From Ochotona curzoniae (taxonomy: Eukaryota; Chordata; Mammalia; Lagomorpha; Ochotonidae), in the NCBI RefSeq assembly GCF_017591425.1, contig NW_024466218.1, positions 14,522,001 through 14,586,000 on the forward strand: a DNA stretch of 64,000 nucleotides, read 5' to 3'. Below the pieces are notes generated by a model. That model was not told the DNA's origin and did no database searches. It saw only the letters and a program-made list of their open reading frames with translations. Position 1 is the stretch's first letter, and each line of letters opens with the position of its first letter. Positions 13,262-25,400 of this stretch are shown one piece after another. A program made the translations under genes and the position numbers.

Positions 13262-13568
13262 AAATGAGCTCAGTCACCTAGTGGCTGAAGTCCTCACCTT
13301 GCATGTGCTCGCATCCTGAGTGGATGGCAGTTTGTGTCCCAGCTGCACCACATCCTATCCAGCTCGCATGGAAAGCAGTAGAGCATGCACCAAGGCTTTG
13401 GGACCTGTATCCGCATGAGAGATCCAGCTGCTGATTCCTGTCTTTGGATAGGTTCAACTTTGGCTGTTGTAGCCACTTGGGGAGTGAACTAGAGCATGGA
13501 AGAATTTTCCCTCTGTCTCTGCTTCCCTCTGTAGATATGACTTGCTGATAAAAATAACATAAATCTTT
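13262..13568 (+). mobile_element. CSINE, plus strand, moderately diverged
   Basis: Head 'cacctagtggctgaagtcct', then 'gcatggaaagcagtagagca', 'ggctttgggacctg', 'cacttggggagtgaac' and the tail 'gataaaaataacataaatc'. All CSINE blocks are present in order. The A tail abuts the T-rich 3' end of the neighbouring minus-strand L1. Confidence 0.88.
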
Positions 13569-15010
13569 TTAAAAAATAAATTATTTTTATTATTATCATT
13601 TTATGATACAGTTCCATAGGCCCTGGGATTTCCCTTATCCCCTTCCTTATTCCCTCCCCCTCACTGAGTTCCCCTATATTGTTACTATAGTATAGTTCTT
13701 GATACACAGTCACATATCCATCAATGCGGGCATGGACAATGGCAGCGAGTCCAGCATCCTATTCTCAAGATATAGTTAACAGTTTCATTGGGAGTCCATC
13801 TTTGTCTGGAAGTAGAGATACATGCTGCATTTTATCCTCACATCTGGTTATGATACACTCCATTACCATGCATCCCCTTAAATGAAAAGCCAAAATACAA
13901 CATCAGCAACAGGAAGAAAAAATAGAAATTTATAATGCCGTGAAGTTAAATAGCATGTTACTAGATATGAGAGTCTCCATTACACAGTTACTATACATAC
14001 CCTTAAATGAAAAGCCACAAAACAAAATAAATAGCAGGAAGAAAAAAAAAAGAAATTAACAGCACCACGAAGTTAAATAACATGCTAGTGAATGGCGACT
14101 GCGTCACTGAAGAAATGAAAAAAAAAATCAAGAACCATCATTTTTTGTCTTTTTTTTAAAATTTCATTTTATGACACAGTTTCATAGGCTCTGCGATTCC
14201 CCCCAACCCTTCCAAAAAGCCGTTTCCCCATGTTGAATTCTTCCACATTGTTGCATTAGTACCTTCTTGAAGAAAATTATTCTAATGGAGAATCTATGAG
14301 TCATTGAAGAATTCAATCAGAAGAAAGTGTTTCGAAGAGATAAATCTAACCAAAAAAAATTCAAAATCCATGAGATATAGTTTCAGTTGATGTTTGTTGG
14401 TGAACTATGTCTTCGGTAGGCAACAAATAGATGGGTTTTATTTTTTGACCCAATCTAATAATCTATGATGTTTGATTGATGAGTATAAGCCGTTTACATT
14501 CAGGGTTGATACAAATAGGTGTTAATTTGGTCCTGTCATTTTAGCAATGGGTTGTTCATTGATTTAGTCTTCTGTTGTTATTTTAGTGGGGATGTTCTTT
14601 GCATTTGCCTTTAGATTTACCGGGTACTATTCCTTTTCTCTGTCAAGAGAACATCTTTAAGTATCATTTGTAGGGAAGATTTGGAAGAGGCATATTCTTT
14701 TAACCTATCTTCATTGTGGACAATTTTTATTTCATTTTCAAAGACAAAAGAAAGTTTTGCTGGGTACATTATCTTGGGCTAAGAACTTTTTTGCTTTTAG
14801 AATCTGGAATAGGTTGCTCCATTTTCTTCCTGCCTGTACAGTTTCCTGTGAGAGATTTCCTTAGTTTAATTGGCATCCCTAAATACGTCAGTTGATTTTT
14901 CACATGCACGTTGAAGGGTGTTTTTCCTTATGTTCGATGGATGAGAGCTTGCTTATTATATGTCGTGGTGAAGATTGTTTTTGGTCAACTGGGTTCAAAT
15001 TTCCCTTTTC
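13569..15010 (-). mobile_element. Lagomorph L1 3' region, minus strand
   Basis: The left edge reads 'attatcattttatgatacag' then 'ttccataggccctgggattt', the complement of a lagomorph L1 3' terminus ending in an A-rich tail. A second, similar terminus-like block ('ttcattttatgacacagttt') occurs at 14161-14180, so this may be two nested or duplicated 3' ends. From about 14430 to 15000 the sequence reads like more 5' L1 material ('gtttacattcagggttgata', 'tttgctgggtacattatc', 'gtttcctgtgagagattt'). Heavily mutated; no coding frame remains. The boundary with the next element is approximate. Confidence 0.7.
13875..14115. repeat. Imperfect 125-bp tandem duplication within L1 3' UTR
   Basis: Two copies begin with the same 17-mer cccttaaatgaaaagcc at 13875 and 14000, giving a period of 125. 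Both continue with a 'gcaggaagaaaaaa' block and 'gaagttaaat...catg'. The copies differ by many substitutions, so the duplication probably belongs to the L1 family and did not arise here. Confidence 0.75.
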
Positions 15011-16055
15011 CCAGGTTGGATCTACAGAGGCAACACCGTCAGTATAAAATTACCGAAGCAGAGTTTTACTTCTTTTGAGGAATTGATCAATTATTCCTGA
15101 ATACGCATTTAAATTAAGAGGGAATGATACAGACCCTTCCTCACAGGATCCAATGCTATCAGAAAAATAATTGGGAGCCCTGAGCGGACCTCAGAAACAG
15201 AACAGTAAACTTCCTTCAGGACTCAGGAGGGGAACTTGCTCTGGTCCTTACTTAATTCCAACTTTGGATCCTCACCCTCTCTTGCAATGACCATCAGGGT
15301 TGCTCCAGAGCACTCCCCTCCCCATTATTAGATTAGATAGACAGAGACCGATAAGGAAAGCTTAGAACCAGACAGGAAACAGTCAGCTTGGACTCACATA
15401 AACCTTTCTAGGTAGGACACAGATTAGTTACTCTTCACTAAGGTATTGAATATTTCTCTGTACACACCTCCTAAAACTATTCTGCGCCTCAATTGTTGAC
15501 ATATGCTTTGTTAGAGTTATAAGCCAGTTTGGACTATCCTAAAATTCACCAAGTTCAGTAAAAATTATGCTTCAATACTATAAACTGCTAAATGTAAAAA
15601 TGAAAATACATATGAGACAGCCAAATAGTACCCTGTAACCATTTTAAGTTGTATAGCAGCCGGTTGTGTATAAACTAAAATTGAAGCGTCAATGAAGTAG
15701 TCCCAGGATGTCGTTAAGAACTTGCATTTTCTAACATATCGGTCACTCAATACCATGACAAGTAACTCCATAATGTTGTAAACTGTTGTTGTTATGTTGT
15801 AGCTTTTCATTGGTTGGAACAATATTCTGCCAGCTCTGCTTTTAGACCAGAGATGGTCTCCCCAAAAAACTGTTGAATTTATCTGGACAGTAAGATGCTG
15901 GACTCTATTCATGGTACATGCTTGCAATGAAAGAACCTTGACTGGATCTGAACTGTAATACTGCCAACAAGCTGGAGGAATCCACCAAGGGGAAATCCAA
16001 GAGCCTATGAAACTGTTATAAAATGAAATGAAATGAATTAATTAAAAAAATTAAA
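15011..16055 (+). mobile_element. Lagomorph L1 3' UTR, plus strand
   Basis: The right end, 'gagcctatgaaactgttata' followed by 'aaatgaaatgaaatgaa' and an A-rich tail, is a lagomorph L1 terminus in sense orientation. Upstream blocks such as 'gttgctccagagcactcc' and 'gttgttatgttgtagctttt' are consistent with its long 3' UTR. No ORF2 remnant is visible, so it is 5'-truncated. A 120-codon antisense frame at 15565-15927 lies wholly inside and is not a gene. Confidence 0.7.
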
Positions 16056-16385
16056 AGGACTAGAGGGCCCACTTCAGTAGCCTTGCAGCTAAAGTCTTTG
16101 TCTTGACTTTGCTGGTTTCCTGTATGGGCACTTGTTTCTGTCTCTGCAGCTGTGCTTTCCATCCAGCTCCCTTCTTGTGGACTGGGAAAGCAGTAAAGGA
16201 CGGCCCAGTTCTTGGCACCCTGCACCCACACGGGATCCCTGGAAGAGCCTCCTGGCTCCTGACTTCAGATTGGCTCAGCTCTGGCTGTTGCAGCAGCTTA
16301 GGGAGTGAATCAGTGGATGGAGGATCTTCCTCTCTGTCTCTCCTCCTCTCTACGTATCTGCCTTTCCTATAAAATAAAAGGTTGT
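16056..16385 (+). mobile_element. CSINE, plus strand, moderately diverged
   Basis: Begins directly after the L1 A tail. Blocks: 'gactgggaaagcagtaaagg', 'ggcaccctgcacccaca', 'cagcttagggagtgaatc', 'ggatcttcctctctgtctc' and a tail of 'ctataaaataaaagg'. The head is diverged and has lost an obvious B box. The A tail of the L1 probably served as the insertion target. Confidence 0.9.
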
Positions 16386-16589
16386 TTTTTTTTTAAAGCA
16401 TAAAAGAGCCAAAACGAATATGTAAAAATATGGAAAAATTAGTACATCAATGATTACAAGTTCATGACCAATGTTACGAAAAAAAAAAAGGGCTATGAAT
16501 TTCAAGAAATATGTTACCAAAATATACAGCTTTTTAAAATTGCATTTCCTCCATTTTCTGAAGCATCTTCACATTGTTCATATCAGTAT
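16386..16589. other. Short A+T-rich spacer
   Basis: A+T-rich sequence between the CSINE tail and the first readable L1M match, with an A run at about 16480-16490. It may be unreadable L1M. Confidence 0.4.
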
Positions 16590-17010
16590 TGGAATATCCT
16601 ATCAGAAATAGACCCATGCATATATGAAAATAGAATTGTGGTCATGTTGCTAAGCAGATTAAGTGAAATATAGATGATATTTCACACAAATTAAGTTGAA
16701 AAAATGAGAAATGCATGTATTCAGGGGAGAATTTTAATCCATACCTGGCACAACACATCAAACCCTCAATAAATGAATTATATATTTAAAATACAAAGCT
16801 AAAGAATACAAATACTAGAATGAAAAGGAAAAAAATCTATATGAATAGGTTTAGTAAAGATTTCTTAGCTATGGAACTAAAAGCAGGGTACATAAAAGAA
16901 AATTCTGATAAATTGGAGTTCATCAAAATTAATAACTTCTTCTCTTTGAAAACACTGTTTAAAAAATGAAAGAACGTTCCTAAGGCTGGAGGAGAATAAT
17001 TATAAAGCTA

Positions 17011-17327
17011 TACAGCCTACTCCTGATACACATGGAGGACTAAGCCAAGATTCCCCACTTACAGAATCATCCAGGAATCCACGAGTCGCTCATATAACAC
17101 AGATCAGTACTGCACACATTATAATCTACTCACATTCTTCCATATGCCTCCAGTCAGTTTTAGATTATTATAATTTCTAATGTAATGGAAATATTGTGTC
17201 AATAGCTGTTAGACGAATTCTGAAGTTTGTATCAATTCTATATAGATCTATTTTTTTAAAACTTAATTTTTTCTCCACAGTTTTAATGCATGGATGCATA
17301 AGCCTCAGACGTGGAATGCTGACTGTA
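17011..17327. mobile_element. Tigger-like DNA transposon (MER44/Tigger7 type)
   Basis: Starts tacagcctactcctgataca and ends gaatgctgactgta, so the ends are tacag and ctgta, as expected for a Tc/mariner-Tigger element flanked by TA. The interior 'ccatatgcctccagtcagtt', 'ttataatttctaatgtaatg' and 'gcatggatgcataagcc' follow the consensus I recall for MER44/Tigger7 non-autonomous elements. No transposase frame. It lies inside the L1M and is therefore younger than it. Confidence 0.7.
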
Positions 17328-17879
17328 TCTGAGTAGAAGAACTTGTATTTCAAATGTACAGACAGTTCTAAAAATTCAGTGAAAGAACACAAGTATTATA
17401 AAAATCAATGCATAATATATTTGCCTAGATTGTTCCTTAAAAAGAATATAGGCTCAACATGACCAATCATTAAGGAAATGCCATTAACTGCAAAAGGAAA
17501 TGTAAGACCTGTGTTAACAATGGACCGCATCATACAGTGATGGGAATGGAGGAGCTGGAACTCTCCATGGTAGTGGCGATAACGCATCACTGTGAAATGA
17601 CTGTAGGCACTAACTCACTAACTTCGTGCGTTTCTTAAAAAGTTTACTATCTACCTGCTGTGTAATTCAGCAGCTAAGTTCCATGATGTTTATTCATGAG
17701 TAAAAATAACATACATGCAACTTATGCATGTTTGTAGTGGTTTTATTTTTAGTAGGAAAAACTGAAGAATAAACAAATGCCTGTCAGGTGAGTGCATAAC
17801 CATAGTGTGTAATACACATATGAGACATTCTTCAATAGCAAAAATAACTAACTAGTATAAATAAAATGTGATTACACTT

Positions 17880-18248
17880 GAAATTAATCACAAGTGTGGG
17901 CCCAGTGAGATAGCATAGTGGTTAAAGCGCTCATCTTGCACACGCAGGATCCCATATGGGCCCCGGTTCTAATCCCGGCAGCTCCACTTCCCATCCAGCT
18001 CCCTGCTTGTGGCCTGGGAAAGCAGTCAAGGATGGCCCAGAGCTTTGGGACCCTGCACCCGCGTGGGAGACCCGGAAGAAGTTCCTGGTTCCTGGTTTCG
18101 GATTGGCATAGCATCGACCGTTGCAGTCACTTGGGGAGTGAATCATCGGATGGAAGATCTTCCTCTCTGTCTCTCCTCCTCTCTGTATATCTGACTTTCC
18201 AATAAAAATAATAAATAAATCTTTAAAAAAAGAAATGAATCACAAGTG
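17880..18248 (+). mobile_element. Full-length young CSINE with 17-bp TSD
   Basis: The element body is 17897-18231. The flanking direct repeats are gaaattaatcacaagtg (17880-17896) and gaaatgaatcacaagtg (18232-18248), 16 of 17 identical. A box at 17911-17921 (tagcatagtgg) and B box at 17965-17975 (ggttctaatcc) are intact, and the tail ends 'aataaataaatctttaaaaa'. Inserted in the 3' UTR of the L1M. Confidence 0.97.
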
Positions 18249-18290
18249 AAGGAATGCAGCAATTATACCTCCATAAAGTTGTTTTGTGAA

Positions 18291-19075
18291 AGGAAGCAGA
18301 AACACAGAAGATTAGATGCTACGGACAATGATAAAACAAGACTCCTAGAATTTTGTGATAAGATTTGCCTACTGTATTGCTAAGGAAGTTTAAGTTGCAG
18401 TATGTGAATTTATGGTTCTATCAAATTGTATAATTGTTCATTTTTTTTCTAGTATAAATCAACATATTGGGAAATGATGACAAGGTGGAAGAAAAGAATT
18501 GTATATATTAAAGTTAATAATTCCAGAGAGTGTCAGTTGCAAACCAGTGGCTTATAATTAAAATTGGTAGCAGTCAAGTGCCCAAGCTGATGGGACAGTT
18601 TTTGTCAAAAAGATTTCTATTTTTGTAACAGAAACAAAAACATACTCCTGGAGTGTGCCCTTAAAGTGACCTGCCTATTTTGTCCGTGTGTCTCTGACAG
18701 AGCAAATCATCTCGCTAACAGAGGAACAGAAAACATAATCTGATTGATTGGAGCAAAATACTTAAAATATGTTTAAAAAAAAAAGGGCATAAAATCCTAC
18801 AGGACAGAAGATCATAGGATGTTTGAAATCAGTTTCCCCTCTCAATAAAACATCCTTCTTTATCCTACATCAAGAAACAAGTCCCAAGAGTCCCAGTTAG
18901 GAAAGCCATGCACTCTATATCTAATACTTATATATCACATTTTATAGATATTATATATCTAGATATTATATATATCACGTTTAAAAAATGCTTTGTTTAT
19001 TCCTTAACCGTATTTTAACAATTATTTCATTTACTGTTTTATGTCTGAAAACAATGTCATATCTTTAGTATTTCT
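18291..19075. other. Unique A+T-rich sequence
   Basis: No gene or TE recognised. A TA-rich patch at about 18922-18982 alternates 'tatatat' and 'ctagatatta' motifs. Confidence 0.45.
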
Positions 19076-19320
19076 TTTTATTATTCACATTTTTGCAAAA
19101 GGAATTGATTTTGAGCATTGCATACATACAGTTTGGTACTTCCTACCCACTCCTCCTTCGCTCAATGCTACCTTTCCTCCTTTCTAGGAGTATAGACAAG
19201 GGCTATAAAAAATAACCAAATCTCAAGATGTCAGGGTCATTTCTCTCTATGTGTTATGTCATATTAAACATAAGCCAACTTAGATCATGTCAGTCAACAG
19301 TGCTTCAACGATAATGAAGG
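19076..19320 (-). mobile_element. Possible old lagomorph L1 3' end, minus strand
   Basis: 'cacatttttgcaaaaggaat' followed by a C-rich block 'cctacccactcctccttc' and 'gagtatagacaag' resembles, in reverse complement, the C/T-rich 3' UTR of older lagomorph L1s. Weak match. Confidence 0.35.
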
Positions 19321-19324
19321 ATTA

Positions 19325-19636
19325 ACCCTTAGGACTAGAGTTTGCCATTACTATTAAGATGTGGGTCGAGCCCTTCCAGCCTATGTGTGAATGCTCAGGT
19401 TGGAGGATCAGCATCTTTCCTGGTCTTGCCTTCCTGCTGATGCTCAGCCTGGATGGTTTCAGGTGATGGCTTACATGTGTGACTTCCTGCCCCCCTGCTG
19501 CCTTCATTCTAACCCACTCTTATCAGTCATGGGCAGTTAAGGGGTGAGGTAATCGATGCAAGATTTGGTGTACTTGTCTACTTGTCTCTACCCATTTCTC
19601 TAGCTCTCTGCAGTTCAAATAAACAAAAACAAAAGG
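19325..19636 (+). mobile_element. Old C-family SINE, plus strand
   Basis: Contains 'cttccagcctatgtgtgaat', 'cttgccttcctgctgatgct', 'caggtgatggcttacatgtg' and the tail 'gcagttcaaataaacaaaaa'. The order fits an OcuSINE-like element. No TSD visible. Confidence 0.65.
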
Positions 19637-21777
19637 TCAAACTTTGGAGGGAAAGAAAAGTTCATTTTAACTTAGTTTCCGTTTTCTGTATGGGCTCGGT
19701 GCAGTTCCTTCACAAGATTTGCATTTAATTGATAGACCTACCTGTCTGACATTGTCTTTCTCTTTTTTTATAAGCATCCACTCAAATATAGGTAATTTTA
19801 GTTTCCATATTTTTAACAGTGTGAGCTCTCATAGTTTAGCTGGATAACAATGAAAAGATATGATTCTCCTGAGGAAACAAAATTTTTTCTGAACAACTGT
19901 ACGAACTACTAAAGAATATTATGAAAAAACAGACATCTTTTGATTATATCAGGGAATGTAGACCTTGAGCTAGGTAGAATGTAAAGTGAGTAACATGAGT
20001 TGTCTTCAGCCAACCATCTTACAACAACATTGGTCTCTAAAATCAGTGGCTGTTATAGGCCTTACTTGATCAAGAGAACTAGAAAATATGTCAAGATTTG
20101 ATTAAAGAAAAAATGATTAACATTCCTGAAGAAAATGTGCTTTGATTAAATCAACACCATAATACCATGTTTCTTGGGTTTGGCATTCTAATATTTGACT
20201 TGTCAATATCAGAAATTCTGGCACTTAGAAAATGTCAATCTGAGTGCAATTAACACACATTGACATGTGGTTGTTTATCTCTAGTGTTGTTCAGGGGATT
20301 TACTGATCAATATGGATCACTGAATATCTATTTGAATATATTAATGGGTATTAATTATAAAGACAACTGAAATTAGTGTATTGATTGGGTGATGTTCTTT
20401 TTTACTATTGATTATATTTGCCAACAAAATTAGGTTTTTCCTACCAAAATTTCTAAAACATTCAGGTCGGAAATCACCTACTCTTTTCATTCAATTGTCA
20501 AAACTTGGTTTGTTTCAGGTTTTGCTTTTAAACAAAAGTTTCACAAAAAATGAATGCATCAGAAATGATCAAATTGCAAAGTAGAGGAATACACTTTATC
20601 CTTTTCATAGAAGATTTTGCATCTGAGTTAGTAAATATAATCCAAGCTTGTCCTAAATTTGGACATTGTAAAACGTATGAGGCAGTAACACCTGATTTAA
20701 AAAAAAGTATAGTCAATGAATTTATTCCAGGGTAAAGTCATAAAATAACTTCTTTTTACCATAGGAAAGAGAAATGTGGAAATAAATAAAGTAACTGAGA
20801 TGAATTGCTTGCATCATTGTGACCAAGAACACTTCAATTGTGCTATTTATTAGTTTACACTGTGGCAGTTCTGCCCCCATTTAAAAGGACATAGAACTCA
20901 TTGTGTAGCACCCCCAGAAACATGCCAACATTGGAAAAAAGAGGCAGCCATCATCAAGAAAACAAACAGTGAAATGAATTGCTATCCCTCACCTTTCTAA
21001 CTGTTCTGTTGACCCTTAGTCCCCATCTACTCTGACTGGCTTCATGCACAATTCTCAACAGAATAAAAAGCGATGCCTGCGTTTTCAGAATGAGAGAATC
21101 ATCCTGCAAAGGCTGCCTGCTAAAAGGAGAAAACGGGAGCTCTCTTACCATTTGTGGTCAAATTCCTTTTCCACTTAGCAATGAAATAATGCTTTTTGAA
21201 TATGATTTGCTTTCTTTCTCATGAGTCCTGAGTGATGAAAGACAGATACTAACAAATGGAATTAGATTCTCTCTGCCTATCCTCAGATCAAAAATTCTAG
21301 AGATAAATCAATTTGTCAGCCATTTTCCCCGGTTAAGACAGAGAGCATAAGGTTTGCATAATAGCCTGTAAGCTCCTACCAAAATGCAATAAGGAGTATG
21401 AATTACCATTCGATCAGCTATACAATGTGGATGTGGTCTTTGGAAGGAGCCAGAGACATGGATTGCATGGTGTATTCAATGCACTGATGAAGTTTCTTCC
21501 AAGAAACTACAAAATCTTATTCGTTTTCCAACATAGTATCCAAATTCAAAATGTTGATCAAGAGTCAAACTATCAGTCATATTCAAAAGCCTTTTTCAAT
21601 TCTAGTTATATTTTAGTTTGGGGAAAATCATTTGCATATATATGTATATAATATATATGAGGGATATATGTATATAATCTTTAAGCATGTTTTCAGCCTT
21701 ATCAATTGTGCCAAAATATTCACAAGTTAAGAATCATATAGATTTGATATATACATATTTAAAATCTCTGCATAATT
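19637..21777. other. Unique A+T-rich sequence
   Basis: No gene or family recognised. At 20550-20735 there are overlapping sense and antisense open frames of about 60 codons with no domain. TA-rich repeats lie at about 21635-21680. Confidence 0.45.
21635..21680. repeat. TA-rich low-complexity tract
   Basis: 'atatatgtatataata' occurs twice with a short GA-rich interruption. Confidence 0.7.
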
Positions 21778-22076
21778 GTGTGCATATTACAAAGTCAGAT
21801 ATACAGAGGGGTGACAGAGAGAAAGATCTTCCATCCACTGATTCACTCCCCAAGCAGCTGCAATGACCGGAATTGAGCTGATCCAAAGCCAGGAGCCGAG
21901 AGCCTCTTCAGGGTCTCCATGCCTGTGCAGGGTCCCAAGGGTTTGACTGCTTTCCTAGGCCACAATCAGGGAGCTGACTGAGAACCGGGACCACTAGGAG
22001 TAGAAATGGCATCCATATGGGATCCTGACACATTCAAAAGGCAAAGCCTTTAGCCACTAGGCTACTGCACTGGGGT
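21778..22076 (-). mobile_element. CSINE, minus strand, 3' tail lost
   Basis: Begins at 'caaagtcagatatacagagg' with no T run in front, so the tail region is missing. Continues 'atcttccatccactgattca', 'aggtggcatccatatgggat'-like block ('atggcatccatatgggatcc') and ends at the head 'agccactaggctactgcact'. All main blocks are present, with about 15-20 percent divergence by eye. Confidence 0.88.
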
Positions 22077-22212
22077 TCTGATTCTTATATAATTTTTAAA
22101 AGTATGGGAAAGGGCATGTAAAGCAACTCAATCTCCCTTAGCAAGGTGCTTACTACATTAGGCTTGTTTCAAGTTATTTTTTCTATTATTAATTTATTTC
22201 AAGAATTCTGAC
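22077..22212. other. Short spacer between SINEs
   Basis: A+T-rich; nothing recognised. Confidence 0.4.
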
Positions 22213-22455
22213 TATTTGGGACTCCTGATCCAGCTTCCTAGTAATACAGCAGGGAGCTGCAGATAATGACCCAAGCACACAGATCTCCCATGTGGGAAGC
22301 CAGGATTGTGTTACAGACTTCTGGTTCAGGTTGCCACCTGGGGACACAGGGAGAACAAATCAGAGGATCGTATCTTAGTCTATATCTGTCTTTTTTGGTT
22401 TTCTCAGTCTTCCCTTTACATAAACACATGCACGTATACATACATACATAATTTT
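22213..22455 (+). mobile_element. Old C-family SINE, plus strand, 5'-truncated
   Basis: Starts within the body at 'ctcctgatccagcttcctag', then 'agataatgacccaagcacac', 'ctcccatgtgggaagccagg' and a pyrimidine-rich 3' part. It ends in a (CATA)n-type tail, 'catacatacataatttta'. The first 70-80 bases of the head are absent. Confidence 0.75.
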
Positions 22456-25400
22456 AAAGAAATGGAAGTTATGTAAAATATCTCAAATTATAGGTTAGAG
22501 ACCTTAATTAATTTAATTAAATATATAAAATTTACAATGCATTTTTTTGTATTTCTATATGCATTTTTTTCATGGACCACACCAAAACCAGTCCTAAAGG
22601 GAAGGAAAAAGAGAGAAACTGTGATGCAAAAAACTAACAAACATGCTTGATTCCTATTTACAATAAAATCTGTTTCAGTAATGTCTAACCATAATCTACA
22701 ATATTTTATAGCTGTCACATTATTGCACTTAAATGTACAAAAATGTATCATATGTTGACTTACAATTTAAAATTATCATTCTTTTTTCCTTCTGGTTCCA
22801 AGTACATTATTAGTAAGATATGTGATTTATATCTCCAGTCATATTGAAGTCATATCCATTTTGTGTCAAAAGGTGAAAATGAAACACTTTTACATTGCTT
22901 GGAGAGGTTGGCACCAATTCATTGGAGTCCTAAGAAGCAGACATCTTGAAACAAGCAAGCAAAAAGATTATCAACTGATTGGTGTGTTTTGGAAGTATGT
23001 ACTGGCATCAGTATAATTCCACAACCTGAAATGCAAGGTCAATATTGAGGAATATGTTATGTCTTTATATCTTGTTAAAATTTGATTAGGTAATTTTCAA
23101 ATACACATTAAAAATAATAGAATATGCTGATATGTCATTCCTCAGATTACAAAGCAAGCCATTTAGGTTCTGATAACTGTATTTTGTGATTATATTAGTA
23201 GTAAGTTTCGAGGCTCTTTTGTATAGCACAAAAAAAGAGGAAAATAATTGAAAGAATGGGTAACATACACAATACACATTTGCACCTATGTTACACATAT
23301 TTACACACATAGGATCCTGAAGAAAAAGTTTTATATGTGGCCGTAAGTTATCCACTCATTTTCAAATTGACATGGAAAAAGATGGAGCTAAAGCTTTCAG
23401 AAATCAAATGTGAACTCATTTTGAAATACCAACAGTGTTTGAATTTTAAATTAACCTATTTACAATGAAACTATGCCTGCTGATTGCCATCATCTTCAGG
23501 AAAATTAACAGTAACGATCATTGGTGTCATAATGCAATTTCCCCACAAAAATCGCACAGGCTTCATTACTGTTTACATAAATTGTCATAAATACCAATTA
23601 TGGCTGAACATAAAATGTAATGCTCTTTTTTTAATCATAATCAGACAATTGTTCTTCTAATTCATATGCTAGGGGAATAAGGTTTTGATTCAACCTTTGT
23701 TGTGAGAGAAGTGTTTGCCTGGTAGTTAGCTTTGTTCTAAGTGTTGGTTGGCTCCTTGTCAAATCACTCAGTCTCCATTTGCATCGTGTAGTCCTTGTGT
23801 CTGTTCAGTGTGTCCTCTAATACCCTGGGAGGAACATGGAGCTGTGCTGATGGCAGATGAGGGAGATGTACACTACGAATGTCCTCTAGACATCCACCGA
23901 GAGGTGGCTTCCGGTGGGATTTATAACAGCATTTGGTGTAATTACGTTGAAGTTCCCATAAAGGAATAATGTAATAACAGACCTGTTAGAGGAGCACATT
24001 TGCAGCACCGATTCCAGCTTCCCCATAGGTCAGCAGAACAAATAGCGAGCAAAGGCAATGCCTTGTTAAATGGCTAATGTTCAAAACAAATAAGAGTTAA
24101 GGTGCGGGTGAGGGAATGGAGGAAGAGGATAGAAGGAAGACTCTGTGTCCTTAGCATTTTGGTCTCCAGGCAGCAGATAAATCAGCCACAAAGGTTATTC
24201 AGACAAGAAGTTGGAGCAGGGAACAATATTCTCCCAGGAAAGACAAAAGGTCTTTGCTCTCTGTAAAAAGCAAAGCTTCCCTGTCCCCCATTTGGTCCTG
24301 TGTTGTCTCAGCATGGGATTCTTGGGACTATTCATTGCCTGGCCTTTCTTCTTTTTCACTTATCCCTAACACTTAAAAATAAACTTGGTACAAATGCCTC
24401 ACCCTTTTCTGAAGCAGAACATTCATTGAAAATTACAATCAGGAGAGCATCAGTCTGTTGATCCTTGGGACTGTGGTACACACGTGTGCTGTTGACCACG
24501 GGCAATTACATTTGTCTAACAGCTATGACGGGTTGGATCCGTTGCGGTCCCTCCCCACGTTTCGAGAATGGGCTTCTTCTGTTATCTTAATGAACCCTGG
24601 CAATTTGTCCTAGTTCTACTCTGCCCTGTCCTTGTTGATTAAAGCATGTTGAAATGATATGTCCGCTTAAGTTTAATGAAACAAAATTGTGACTTGATCT
24701 AAGAAGAAAATAGTAAGTAAAACTTGCAGGAATTTCATCTGTGTGAGAAATCAAAGTAGAAAGAACAGAAATCTCCTGAAATTAGCCGTTATGGCATCAC
24801 TGTGCAAGCTGGGGGAGTGCAAAAGTTAAACAAACAACCTCAGCAGAGAGGAAGAAATTGAAGTTTTACAATCTTTTGTCTTTCATAATCTTGTGCACTA
24901 TCAGTAACAGGGTAGGGCTTTTTCACAGGGTGTCATCCTCATGAAGGAGGACATATTTTTCTTATTACAGTGCATTCAACTCCCAGGAGGAAATGGTTAA
25001 ATAAATAAATAAAATAAAGCAAAACAAGAAGAGTGTACGAACCACTTAGAGCAACTTTTTTTTCCGATTATTTAAAACATGTCTCTGATATTCAAAACTG
25101 GTTCCAGGCACACGCAGTCTGTATCCGGGACCTGCGCATTCTGAGAAGTCTCAGCCTGCATTCTGACTTTGTTTAATAATTTCTAATTATGTTCTACAAG
25201 ACAAAATTAAATATTTCTATTTCCATTGTGTGTACTTATTCATGAGCTGGGCATTAATTGAAAAACAATGGATCTTGTTGTTTATTTATACCAGATGTGA
25301 GCGTTTATGTTGCTCTGTGCAGCATTCCCAGCTAGGTCTTTATTTGTATACGGAGCTGTCTGGGTTTGCATGAAAATGGTTTCTGGGCTCTGGAGTTCAT

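Larger units (their letters stand above)
16590..18290 (+). mobile_element. Ancient L1M LINE (ORF2 to 3' end), with two nested insertions
   Basis: The first part (16590-16980) contains 'gtaaagatttcttagctatg', 'gataaattggagttcatcaa' and 'aaaacactgtttaaaaaatg', the classic ORF2 end of L1M. It resumes after the Tigger-like insert with 'caatcattaaggaaatgcca', 'gaggagctggaactctc' and 'gtttcttaaaaagtttac'. It is interrupted again by a CSINE and finishes at 18249-18285 with 'aattatacctccataaagtt', the L1M 3' terminus. All reading frames are broken. The ends and order identify one element split twice. Confidence 0.75.

Noticed and set aside
15565..15927. 120-codon minus-strand frame
   Set aside because: Lies antisense within an L1 3' UTR.
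20858..20930. Possible MER20-type hAT fragment ('gtgtagcacccccagaaaca')
   Set aside because: Only one short block matches; no terminal repeats seen.
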